A stretch of DNA of 33,678 nt from Planctomycetaceae bacterium (GTDB taxonomy: Bacteria > Planctomycetota > Planctomycetia > Pirellulales > Pirellulaceae), in assembly GCA_024232675.1 (NCBI GenBank), contig JAAEPL010000290.1:1-33678 (forward strand), read 5' to 3'. Made by a program: the position numbers and the translations under genes. Under the pieces are notes generated by a model. The model saw only the letters and a program-made list of their open reading frames with translations. It was not told where the DNA came from and made no database searches. Within the stretch, counting starts at the first letter, position 1; each line of letters opens with the position of its first letter. Below, piece after piece: positions 25,436 through 33,292 of this stretch.

Positions 25436-26851
25436 ATGAACTTAAAGAGCTTGATTCCCATTTCCGTCGGATACTTTTTGAGCATTTGGGGAGCGTGCCT
25501 AGCGGCCCAAGATGCGCAGCCAAACATTTTGCTCATCTTTACGGATGACCAAGGGTATCAGGATCTCGGCTGTTTTGGTTCTCCTGACATTAAGACGCCG
25601 CATCTGGACCAGTTGGCAGATGAGGGTCGGAAGTTTACCAGTTTCTACTCTGCTTGTTCGATTTGCTCACCTTCCCGGGCGGCTCTCTTGACCGGTTGCT
25701 ATCCACCGCGAGTGGGTCTGACCGAAGTGCTGTTCGCTCGAGATCATGTAGGCTTAAACCCAGAGGAGATCACGCTGGCGGAGATGCTCAAGCAAGTTGG
25801 CTACCGCACGGCTTGCATCGGCAAGTGGCATCTGGGACACAAGGCACCGTTTCTGCCGACCAAGCAGGGCTTTGATTACTATTTTGGAATTCCCTACAGC
25901 AACGATATGCGAATCGATCCCACAGCCAAGTTGGCTGACGATATTGTATTGCGTGAAGGTGTGACTCGTGACCAGATCAAAAAGGTACCCGTCAGCAAAC
26001 AAAAGGACCGCTTGGTGCCATTGATGAGAAACGACGAGGTAGTGGAGTATCCTGCTGATCAGGCCAGTCTGACACGTCGCTACACCGAAGAGGCCATTCG
26101 CTTTATAGAGGAAAATAAAGATCAGCCATTTTTTGTTTACCTGCCGCATACGATGCCACACATTCCGCTTTTTGCCTCGGAGGAATATCGCGGTAAAAGT
26201 GCTGCCGGTTTGTACGGAGATACGATTGAGGAGATCGATGGTAGTGTCGGTCAGTTGACGGATGCACTTGATCGGTTGGGGTTGGCAAAACAAACGCTCG
26301 TGATCTACACCTCGGATAATGGTCCTTGGAAGCTGGGAAATGGCCATGGTGGCCGGGCTCATCCTTTGCGCGGGTTCAAGTTCAATACTTATGAAGGCGG
26401 CATGCGAGTTCCCTGTATCATGCGTTGGCCGGGACATATTCCGGCAGGCAGTGAGACCGATGCCGTGGCTGGAACCATTGACCTCACGCCGACGATTGCC
26501 TCGCTATGCGGTGCAACTTTGCCACAAGATCGCGTACTGGACGGGCATAACATACTGCCTTTGATGACAGAGGAGTCTGCCACGTCACCGCACCAGGCTT
26601 ATTTCTACTACAAAGAAAATCGTGTCTCTGCTGTGCGAGCCGGGGATTGGAAGCTGCGCACGACGCCAGCGAATCCGGAAAAGCAAACGCCCGAATTGGT
26701 GGAGCTGTTTAATTTGCAGGATGATATTTCCGAGTCCAAAAATTTAGCGAGTGAGCATCCCGAAAAGGTTGCTGAATTGAAAGAAATGGCCAGGCTGTTT
26801 GATGGGAAACTAAAAAACGCATCCCGTCCGATTGGAGAGTTGGGAAAATAA
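25436..26851 (+). CDS. Sulfatase (formylglycine-dependent, arylsulfatase family)
   Basis: A 471-residue exported sulfatase that cleaves sulfate esters, probably from algal polysaccharides. With the start at ATG 25436 a signal peptide (SLIPISVGYFLSIWGACLAA) leads into NILLIFTDDQGYQDLGCFG, whose D37 and D38 bind calcium. Cys77 in C77-S-P-S-R is the residue converted to formylglycine. GKWHLGHK and TSDNGPWKLGNGHGG carry further metal and sulfate ligands. The frame extends upstream to GTG 25256, but those 60 residues are not sulfatase-like. No sulfatase-maturating enzyme is adjacent. Such genes occur in dozens of copies in planctomycetes. Confidence 0.95.
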   Translation: MNLKSLIPISVGYFLSIWGACLAAQDAQPNILLIFTDDQGYQDLGCFGSPDIKTPHLDQLADEGRKFTSFYSACSICSPSRAALLTGCYPPRVGLTEVLFARDHVGLNPEEITLAEMLKQVGYRTACIGKWHLGHKAPFLPTKQGFDYYFGIPYSNDMRIDPTAKLADDIVLREGVTRDQIKKVPVSKQKDRLVPLMRNDEVVEYPADQASLTRRYTEEAIRFIEENKDQPFFVYLPHTMPHIPLFASEEYRGKSAAGLYGDTIEEIDGSVGQLTDALDRLGLAKQTLVIYTSDNGPWKLGNGHGGRAHPLRGFKFNTYEGGMRVPCIMRWPGHIPAGSETDAVAGTIDLTPTIASLCGATLPQDRVLDGHNILPLMTEESATSPHQAYFYYKENRVSAVRAGDWKLRTTPANPEKQTPELVELFNLQDDISESKNLASEHPEKVAELKEMARLFDGKLKNASRPIGELGK

Positions 26852-27131
26852 CGAGCGCTAAAAAACTCGCCATTCCCATGCTGGACCGTACGACATTTCG
26901 AACGCGCGGGCCCTTGCCTCAGACCTGATAAATCGTATGCTACCTCACGTAAATTGGAACGTTAGGTGGGGGAAGCGATCGTGCAGTCGTGCGGGTCAAA
27001 ATTTATTTACGAGGTCTCGTGGTGTTACCCCAATCTCATGCAGGGTAAGAAGTCCGCCCAGCCAATTGTCAGCATTGACCGACCGCTCGTATTCACGAGG
27101 TATTTCTTGCCGGCGTCCCGCGAGTTCCACC

Positions 27132-28223
27132 ATGAGTGATCGCATTACTCACCTCGACACGGTGCGGGGAGTCGCTGTGATGGGAATACTGATCATGAAC
27201 AGTATTTCTTTCGGCTTAGGCAATGTCGCTGTCTTTGACATCTCGGCGGAGGGTACTCACACCGCGTTGGATTGGGCACTCGCGATCTTCGGTGAAGTCT
27301 TTGCTGATCAAAAATTCATGGGACTCTTTTCGTTGTTGTTTGGTGCCAGTCTGCTGTTATTTCTGGAACGAGTTGAAGAGCGGACGGCGCACCCCGTGCG
27401 TTTGAGTTTGTGGCGAAACTTGCTTCTGTTTTTTATCGGTGTGCTTCACAGTCTACTTTGGGTGGGGGATATTCTGTGTGTCTACGCATTGTGCGCACCC
27501 GTCTTGTTGATGGTTCGTAATGCCCGCTCCAAAACGTTGATCGCGGCAGGAATTGTTGTTTTTTCTTTCGCAATCGTTGTGCCGTTGTTGTTCAGTGGGG
27601 AATTGAATGATGCCGATTTACGGGCGATTTGGGGCGGAGATGAGACGCACCCGCAAGCCGGAGTCTTTTTGTTAGAGGTGCTCTTTGATGTATTCGCCAG
27701 AGCGCTCGGCATGATGTTGATTGGCATGGGACTATACCGCAGCGGCTGCCTGACTCGGTCGATCGAAAGGAGCACGCTGCAACGCTGTCTTTACGCCATA
27801 GGGCTTGGCGCGTTGCTTAGTGCGACCGGCGTGGTTTGGGTTAGCGTACAGGAATTTGACGCCCAAGCGGTGTTGGTCGGAAATCTCCCCAACACGCTGG
27901 CTACCTTGCCCATGACCTTGGGTTATTTGGGCGTGCTGGTCTGGTGGGACGGTCGTGCCGAGGGAGTAATGGTTCGACGCATTCGGGCGGTAGGCCGGAT
28001 GGCTTTGACAAATTATCTCGGCCAGACAGTCTTGTGTATGTATTTGGCGTATCTCATCCCGGATTTATGGATAACGCGTACCACCATTGGGATCACCATC
28101 GTTGCCATCTGGGCGTTGCAGTTACTTTTTTCAGACGCTTGGTTGCGGCATTTTCGAATGGGACCAGTGGAGTGGTTGTGGCGTTGCGCGACGTATCGCC
28201 GTTGGACGCCGCTTGTGCGATAA
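27132..28223 (+). CDS. DUF418-type polytopic membrane protein
   Basis: A 363-residue membrane protein with about eight to ten hydrophobic helices. The opening RITHLDTVRGVAVMGILIMN is the typical DUF418 N-terminus, which lies in the first helix. FGEVFADQKFMGLFSLLFGA is the conserved second block, and GRMALTNYLGQTVLCMYLAY matches the C-terminal conserved segment. I take ATG 27132 as the start because the 65 residues in front (from 26937) are rich in Arg/Ser/Cys and match nothing. The family is widespread, has an acyltransferase-3-like topology, and has no established function. It sits between the sulfatase and the selenoprotein gene on the same strand, with 233 bases to the latter. Confidence 0.88.
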   Translation: MSDRITHLDTVRGVAVMGILIMNSISFGLGNVAVFDISAEGTHTALDWALAIFGEVFADQKFMGLFSLLFGASLLLFLERVEERTAHPVRLSLWRNLLLFFIGVLHSLLWVGDILCVYALCAPVLLMVRNARSKTLIAAGIVVFSFAIVVPLLFSGELNDADLRAIWGGDETHPQAGVFLLEVLFDVFARALGMMLIGMGLYRSGCLTRSIERSTLQRCLYAIGLGALLSATGVVWVSVQEFDAQAVLVGNLPNTLATLPMTLGYLGVLVWWDGRAEGVMVRRIRAVGRMALTNYLGQTVLCMYLAYLIPDLWITRTTIGITIVAIWALQLLFSDAWLRHFRMGPVEWLWRCATYRRWTPLVR

Positions 28224-28456
28224 GCAAGCTTACTCAGTTGCGTTTTATCAGCCGGTTTCGACTTTTTTATCGGGCTCGAGCTTCCGTTGGAAATAATAAA
28301 CGCCGTGAAATTTCGCTGGTGTCAGGGCACTCACTACATGCTGCCAACGATCCATTTCAGGGCATGAAGTTTATGGGCTGAAGTGATAGAGCAGGCGGTC
28401 TCTCCAAGGTGTATGATAGAAAGCCCTATTTGTTACCTAGTCTGGGAGATGTGAAA

Positions 28457-29548
28457 ATGCAGTTGTGGTGTTTGGTCACTTTTCTTGTTGGTCTGGCCGC
28501 TGTACCCCTGCCAGCACCGGCTGCCGACCCTCCTGTTGAATTGGGGGCCGTGGATTGGGGGCGTGATTTGGAAGCGGCCAAAAAAACGTCGGCAGAGACC
28601 GGCAAACCCATTTTGGTACTGTTTCAAGAAGTTCCTGGCTGAGCGACCTGCCAAGATTTTGGCAGCGGTCCGCTGTCATTGCCCTTAATGGTGGAAGCGA
28701 TTGAAGATCAATTCATTCCAGTGGTTATTTTTAATAACAAAAAAGAGGATGAAGAATTATTGAAATCTTTCTCGGAACCTGCTTGGAATAATCCTGTCGT
28801 GCGTTTCTTGGATGGCGACGGGAAGGATTTAATTCCGCGCAAAGATAGTGTTTGGCAAGTTGCGCCTTTGGCCGAGCGAATGTACGCCAGTCTAGAGGCC
28901 GCGGGTCGGAAACCACCGGCTTACTTGCGGGCGATGGCTTTAGGGTGGCGTTATTCCCTGCAACGAGCGAGCTTTGCCATGTTGTGATACTGGGAAGGTG
29001 AGGCCCAGTTGGGTTCTTTGGAAGGTGTTTTTGCAACTCGCGCAGTATGGGCTGGGCCCCGTGAGGTGGTCCACGTCGTATTTGATCCGGAAGTTATTTC
29101 CTATGCCAATCTGTTGGCAAAAGCCCGGCAGATGAAATGCACCGACGCGGTGTATACCTTTAATGATGAGCAACAAGAGACAGCGCAAAAAGCAGGTGTC
29201 GAAAACATTATCACATGGCAAGAAGACCTGGAGACCAAACAAGTCGCAAAAGCTGAGCAGAAGTACTACTTGCGAAAATCCGTCTATGGCCACTTGCCTT
29301 TGACGGAATTGCAAGCCATTAAAATGAACGCTTTGTTGGGTGGGAAAAAGAGTCGTTGGGAGGTTAAGGATTTCCTCAGCCCGCGGCAAAAAAAATTGTT
29401 AGTGCAAGTGCGCCGAGCACTTGCCAAAAATCCCCAAGCGTTACAGCAATTCGGATTTCCGGAAGACCAAAGGGACTTGATTGACTATCAACGCCGAATC
29501 GAATCCCATCTGGATCTCATGGTCCCTGGGAAACCCAAAGCCCCATAA
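28457..29548 (+). CDS. Two-selenocysteine thioredoxin-like / MsrA-like fusion selenoprotein
   Basis: One frame, 363 residues, with in-frame UGA at 28640-28642 (residue 62) and 28985-28987 (residue 177), ended by TAA. GGGAG (28444-28448) precedes ATG 28457, and residues 1-23 are a signal peptide. Domain 1 is thioredoxin-like: ETGKPILVLFQEVPG, then U62-A-T-C65, then QDFGSGPLSLPLMVEAIED; U62 replaces the first redox Cys. Domain 2 resembles MsrA: SFAML, U177, YWEGEAQLGSLEGVFATR, then EVVHVVFDPEVISYANLLA and the late AEQKYYLRKS. U177 takes the catalytic-Cys place of the MsrA GCFWGxE motif; C228 could resolve it. MsrA reduces methionine sulfoxide, so domain 1 might recycle domain 2 outside the cytoplasm. 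I recall a VPGUxxT thioredoxin-like selenoprotein family; the match is from memory. A pseudogene is unlikely because everything else is intact. Confidence 0.88.
28640..28674 (+). promoter_or_regulatory. Candidate bacterial SECIS hairpin after first UGA
   Basis: Starting at the A of the UGA, AGCG (28642-28645) pairs with CGCT (28671-28674), ACC (28646-28648) with GGT (28667-28669), and TGCCAA (28649-28654) with TTGGCA (28659-28664), leaving a GATT loop and small bulges on the 3' side. Bacterial selenocysteine insertion needs such a stem-loop just after the UGA. The loop is nearer to the UGA (12 bases) than in E. coli fdhF. Confidence 0.65.
28985..29017 (+). promoter_or_regulatory. Candidate bacterial SECIS hairpin after second UGA
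   Basis: Two alternative folds exist. ACTGGG (28989-28994) pairs with CCCAGT (29004-29009), giving a 9-base loop that contains AGGT, like the fdhF loop. Alternatively CCC (29004-29006) pairs with GGG (29011-29013), extended by G-U pairs, with an AGTT loop about 20 bases from the UGA. Sequence alone cannot choose. Confidence 0.55.
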
Positions 29549-30213
29549 TTTATTGGTTTGTGAGGTTTTGCTCGACGGTTGTCGAATAAGGCGGAGTGCG
29601 TGCCTTGGGTACCACCCCAATCCAAGCCGTCTCGCAATGTCTTGATGGTGCCGTCCCTACAGCTGCCGAAGTACCACCTTGAATCAGCACCATAACAGAG
29701 GTGTTTCGTTGCTGCCAAAAGCACAATGGTGAAAAAAAGTTTTTTCGCCTCGGGTTCCTGTGCCGCTTACTTCCCGTGAGCCGCAGCGATCGCTTTTTTG
29801 GAAGTGCCTTTCTCTTAAGCAGTCAAAACGGCTGTCTGTTCCTCCAGTCGCTTCTGGGCATATGACTGCGGAGCTTGGTGTACCTTTTCTGCAGGCCCAA
29901 CTTGTCGCGATACCTGCGTCCTTAGCCGAAAAGGAAAGCAAAGTATGCAAGACGTAACGAAACACGCACTAAAGGCCGTTATCTGGGGTAAAGAGAACGC
30001 ACGCAGTGGCAGCTCAGAGCCCTATGACGGCTTCGCAGGTCGTCGGCAAAAGCAGAATTAATGGCGGAGTCATTTGCCAGGCTTGAACGGTCGACCGACG
30101 GAAATACCTCGACACCCGCAATCGCACTTAGGCAGAGATAGCGAAAAAATAATGTTGGGGCAGTAAGCGATCGGCGAATCCGATTTGACGCTCCTACGTT
30201 GAACGCCAGAGGA
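29549..30213. other. Intergenic region between selenoprotein and tatC genes
   Basis: About 665 bases between convergent genes with no gene I can support. I searched it for a tRNA-Sec-like cloverleaf, since the selenoprotein is next to it, and found none. A short frame at 29488-29724 on the - strand has a protein-like stretch (DGTIKTLRDGLDWGGTQGT) but no start signal; it might be a decayed fragment. Confidence 0.5.
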
Positions 30214-31632
30214 CTAAATGGGGTCCACAGCGTCCTCGGAAAATGGAGTTTCGGGTCGGGGCATCCATTTGCACAAGGCGATTCCAAAGAAATAAAGGCA
30301 GGTCAGTGGCGCACCCAGCATGAGCATGCTAATTGGATCGGCGGGTGTTAACAGCATGGATAGAACGCTGATGATCATCACGGCCAACCGCCAATTGCCC
30401 TTGAAAAATTCGATCGAGGCCAAGCCGACCCGATTAGTAAACAACATGACGATCGGTAATTGAAAGGCGATGCCAAACCCAAGTGGTAAGAACATGACAA
30501 ATGAGAGCCACTCTCCGATTCGCAATTGCGGCGAAATGCCCATGCTTGCGTTAAAGGAAAAGAGGAATTTCAACACAGGATCGAACACGAAAAAGAACGC
30601 CAGGCAAACGCCAAAGACGAAAAGTAAAATGCTGAGCGGCAGATAGTAGAAAACGTATTTCTGTTCATGCGGGTAAAGGCCTGCTGCTACGAACATCCAG
30701 ATTTGGTAGAAGACAAAAGGTGCTGCGATCGTCAAACCGACGATAATCGCCGCCTTGATCCAAACCATGAAAACTTCATGTGGAGAAAGCGCTTGCGTGC
30801 CTTCGGTGATATCTTGCCAGATCTCGACTCGAGCCAGATCGATGCTGGGCGGGGTGATTTCTTTGGGAAATACGCTGGCTATCAAAAGTCGATTTAATCG
30901 TCGGCTCAGTTCAACGTCGTTCGGGTGCAAATCGGCCTGAACTTTCATCAGCGCAATTTGGTTTTCCCGCGCCGGATTCAAGAGTTGTGAAAACGACCAT
31001 GAGGGTTGGCTGAATTGTTTCTTGAAGGCTGCCTCATCATGCAGCGCAGGATCTTCCAGCAGTTCGTTCAAGATCTTTATCAACCGGCTATGGGCGGCAC
31101 TTTCATCTTCCGGTTTGGCCAATTGTTTTAGAGCGTCAGGGGGTAGCAAATCATGGATGGCTTTGACGCGTTCATCGCTCCCCGCATCAGCCCCTTCCAG
31201 AATCGCATTCGTAACGGTTTCGGTAGCCGTGCCGGGCTTTATAGCGCTGGGGCGAAAGCGGTAGGGTGTTAAATCGATTTCTTCAAAGGAACCGGGACTA
31301 ATTGATCGAATCGCTGTCACCAATTGGCCAGGGTCGACCCATACGGTATTAGGGGCCAGTCCGTCCTGAATGCGGTTGGATATCTCTGGGGGGTAAAATC
31401 CCTCCAAAGCGGTGTAGCGATTCAACGCGGCTTTGTCATTGTATTGTTTGATGGCACGCCGTAAGGGCTGTTGCAGAAAGTTCACAACGTTCTCTGCAGT
31501 CATAAAACCCACAATACAGCCGATGCCAATAAAGATCAGGCAGCGCACCAATGTTTTGCGGAGTTCCTCAATGTGGTCCCCAAAGGACATCCGTGTGTCT
31601 TCGAAAAGATCGTCGGAGGGGCGTTGGGTCAT
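30214..31632 (-). CDS. tatC: Sec-independent translocase TatC with large periplasmic insertion
   Basis: A 472-residue form of the TatC subunit, which recognises twin-arginine signal peptides. The cytoplasmic N-terminus has MSFGDHIEELRKTLVRCLI, the TatC signature. Helix 1 is at about residues 29-50. The usual helix 2 block (HEVFMVWIKAAIIVGLTIAA, then YQIWMFVAAGLYPHEQKY, including the conserved Glu) begins only near residue 284. TatC normally needs about 250 residues in all, with a short loop here, so roughly 200 residues are inserted into the first periplasmic loop. The insert is charged and helical. The C-terminal helices (LSFVMFLPLGFGIAFQLPIV, ISVLSMLLTPADPISMLMLG) are normal. No tatA is adjacent. 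It is divergent from manA. Confidence 0.93.
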   Translation of the reverse strand: MTQRPSDDLFEDTRMSFGDHIEELRKTLVRCLIFIGIGCIVGFMTAENVVNFLQQPLRRAIKQYNDKAALNRYTALEGFYPPEISNRIQDGLAPNTVWVDPGQLVTAIRSISPGSFEEIDLTPYRFRPSAIKPGTATETVTNAILEGADAGSDERVKAIHDLLPPDALKQLAKPEDESAAHSRLIKILNELLEDPALHDEAAFKKQFSQPSWSFSQLLNPARENQIALMKVQADLHPNDVELSRRLNRLLIASVFPKEITPPSIDLARVEIWQDITEGTQALSPHEVFMVWIKAAIIVGLTIAAPFVFYQIWMFVAAGLYPHEQKYVFYYLPLSILLFVFGVCLAFFFVFDPVLKFLFSFNASMGISPQLRIGEWLSFVMFLPLGFGIAFQLPIVMLFTNRVGLASIEFFKGNWRLAVMIISVLSMLLTPADPISMLMLGAPLTCLYFFGIALCKWMPRPETPFSEDAVDPI

Positions 31633-31854
31633 GAGTTAACTGGTCAAACTGTCGGAAAACGAATTAGCAATGGGAACTCAATACCATATCAATGGAAGCC
31701 TTGGTTTTCTATCTCAAATCAGCTGAATGCGGCTCAAATGACCTAATCGACAGGCAGTTAGACCGTTCCATCCGTCATAAGCTCAACTTGGAAGCCAACG
31801 GCACCTTTGATACTCTGCGGGTTCTGTGCAGCCCTTTTACCGAAGAAGCGAACT

Positions 31855-32853
31855 ATGTATCCACTACGATTCGAGCCGATTTTCCGACGCTACCTGTGGG
31901 GAGGTCGGCGACTCGCGACCGAGTTGGGGAAATCAATAGGGGAGGGCGTCTGTGCGGAGAGCTGGGAGATCGTTGATCGGCCAGAGGCAAATAGCGTCAT
32001 TGCCAATGGGGATTTGGCCGGTACGACGCTCCACGCATTGATTGGCAGTTCGGGTGAGCAACTGTTGGGGACCAAGGTCTACCAGCAAATTCATCGGAAA
32101 GAGTTGCCTGAACGATTGCGGGGTCGCTTCCCGTTGCTGCTGAAGTTTCTCGATGCCAACAAAACACTCTCCGTTCAGGTTCACCCCGATGATCTCGCAG
32201 GTTCAAAAAAAGAAATTCCCGACCTCGGTAAGACGGAAGCCTGGTACGTGATGGATGCCGCCGCCGGCAGCAAGATTTATTGCGGTCTGAAATCAGGAGT
32301 AGATCGCGAGCAGTTGGCTGAGGCTGTGACCCAAGGTGCGACCGAGCAGGTGATTCATGCCTTTGAACCCAAATCAGGAGATTGCGTCTTCGTACCAGCG
32401 GGGACAGTGCATGCTATCGGGCAGGGGTTGTTGGTAGCCGAGATCCAGCAATCTAGCGATACGACATACCGATTGTTCGACTGGAATCGAGTGGATGCCG
32501 AGGGCAATTCTCGCGATCTGCATGTCGCGGAAGCGTTGCAAGTGACCGACTTCGAAAACGGACCGGTGAGCCCGCAAACGATTGGAGAAACAGGGGAAGC
32601 CGATACGCAAGCACTCGTGCATTGTGAAAAGTTCAGTATTAAACGACGCTCCTTGAAAGCCGCTTCTACGCAAATTCGTTTGCACGGAGGGTGTTGTCTT
32701 TTAATGGTGGTGGAAGGTCAGTTACGTATCTTGGAGGAGCCTGCGGGTGAACTACTCAGCAAAGGGAGTTCCGTGTTGATTCCAGCGGCTTTGGAAACGG
32801 TGACGTTAGACTGCGTGGACGAAGCGATGGTGCTGGAAATTCGCATCCCTTGA
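31855..32853 (+). CDS. manA: Mannose-6-phosphate isomerase, class I
   Basis: A 332-residue zinc enzyme that interconverts mannose 6-phosphate and fructose 6-phosphate. The cupin metal site is visible: QVH110PDD, E128 in GKTEAWYVMDA and H186 in VPAGTVHAIG. LLVAEIQQSSDTTYRLFDW is a family signature. It resembles the shorter Bacillus-type enzymes (about 315 residues) more than the E. coli one (about 390). I take ATG 31855 (MYPLRFEPIFRRYLWGG), where the family begins; the frame extends 16 residues upstream without support. It is divergent from tatC and ends in TGA. It supports mannose use or GDP-mannose supply for cell-surface sugars. Confidence 0.95.
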   Translation: MYPLRFEPIFRRYLWGGRRLATELGKSIGEGVCAESWEIVDRPEANSVIANGDLAGTTLHALIGSSGEQLLGTKVYQQIHRKELPERLRGRFPLLLKFLDANKTLSVQVHPDDLAGSKKEIPDLGKTEAWYVMDAAAGSKIYCGLKSGVDREQLAEAVTQGATEQVIHAFEPKSGDCVFVPAGTVHAIGQGLLVAEIQQSSDTTYRLFDWNRVDAEGNSRDLHVAEALQVTDFENGPVSPQTIGETGEADTQALVHCEKFSIKRRSLKAASTQIRLHGGCCLLMVVEGQLRILEEPAGELLSKGSSVLIPAALETVTLDCVDEAMVLEIRIP

Positions 32854-32964
32854 AAGCGACAGGGTAGCTAGCGTTCTAATTTAGTGCCTCAATGAACTTG
32901 TGCTGGTCGCCTGACGTATCTAACGTCGCACCCTCTTTCCGAGTATTTATTCACATCGTTGCGC

Positions 32965-33222
32965 ATGCGCTTTTTTCAATACGTTACCGTTTCCATGCTG
33001 CCCATCGTTTTGGTTTGCGGGTGTAATATCCGATCCAATTTGGAGGCACCGGGTGACGTTTATCGCCAACGATTTGACGCCGTCGTTCACGACCCGTTCC
33101 CGAGTGACCAATTGGGACCGACGATTGAGGGGGCACGGCCGCTGGAATACGATCGGCCGATGGACCAGACGACTAATCTGCAGACGAACCCTTTTATGCA
33201 ACGCAATAACGGCATGCGATAG
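32965..33222 (+). CDS. Small putative lipoprotein
   Basis: An 85-residue protein with a short hydrophobic signal (MRFFQYVTVSMLPIVLVCGC). The VCGC end is a plausible lipobox, with the second Cys as the lipid attachment site. The mature 65 residues are polar, Asp/Pro-rich and probably unstructured (NLEAPGDVYRQRFDAVVHDP, DRPMDQTTNLQTNPF). I chose ATG 32965 over an in-frame TTG two codons earlier. It follows manA by about 110 bases. The family is not recognised. Coding is supported by the lipobox only, so confidence is moderate. Confidence 0.6.
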   Translation: MRFFQYVTVSMLPIVLVCGCNIRSNLEAPGDVYRQRFDAVVHDPFPSDQLGPTIEGARPLEYDRPMDQTTNLQTNPFMQRNNGMR

Positions 33223-33237
33223 TTGGGTTGGGGGGAA

Positions 33238-33270
33238 GCGGCACTTTTGCGGCACTTTTTCGGCACGTTT
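33238..33270. repeat. Three 11-base tandem repeats
   Basis: GCGGCACTTTT occurs twice (33238-33248, 33249-33259), followed by TCGGCACGTTT (33260-33270) and a partial GCGGC. It lies between the ends of two convergent genes and may be a simple slippage repeat. Confidence 0.8.
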
Positions 33271-33292
33271 GCGGCGGGCATCGCTAGGACAT

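Noticed and set aside
28643-28987. A separate gene for the middle segment of the selenoprotein
   Set aside because: It has no start signal and is in the same frame as both neighbours; it is better read as part of one UGA-containing gene.
29549-30213. tRNA-Sec or other selenocysteine machinery near the selenoprotein
   Set aside because: No cloverleaf or selA/B/D-like coding was found here or elsewhere in the window.
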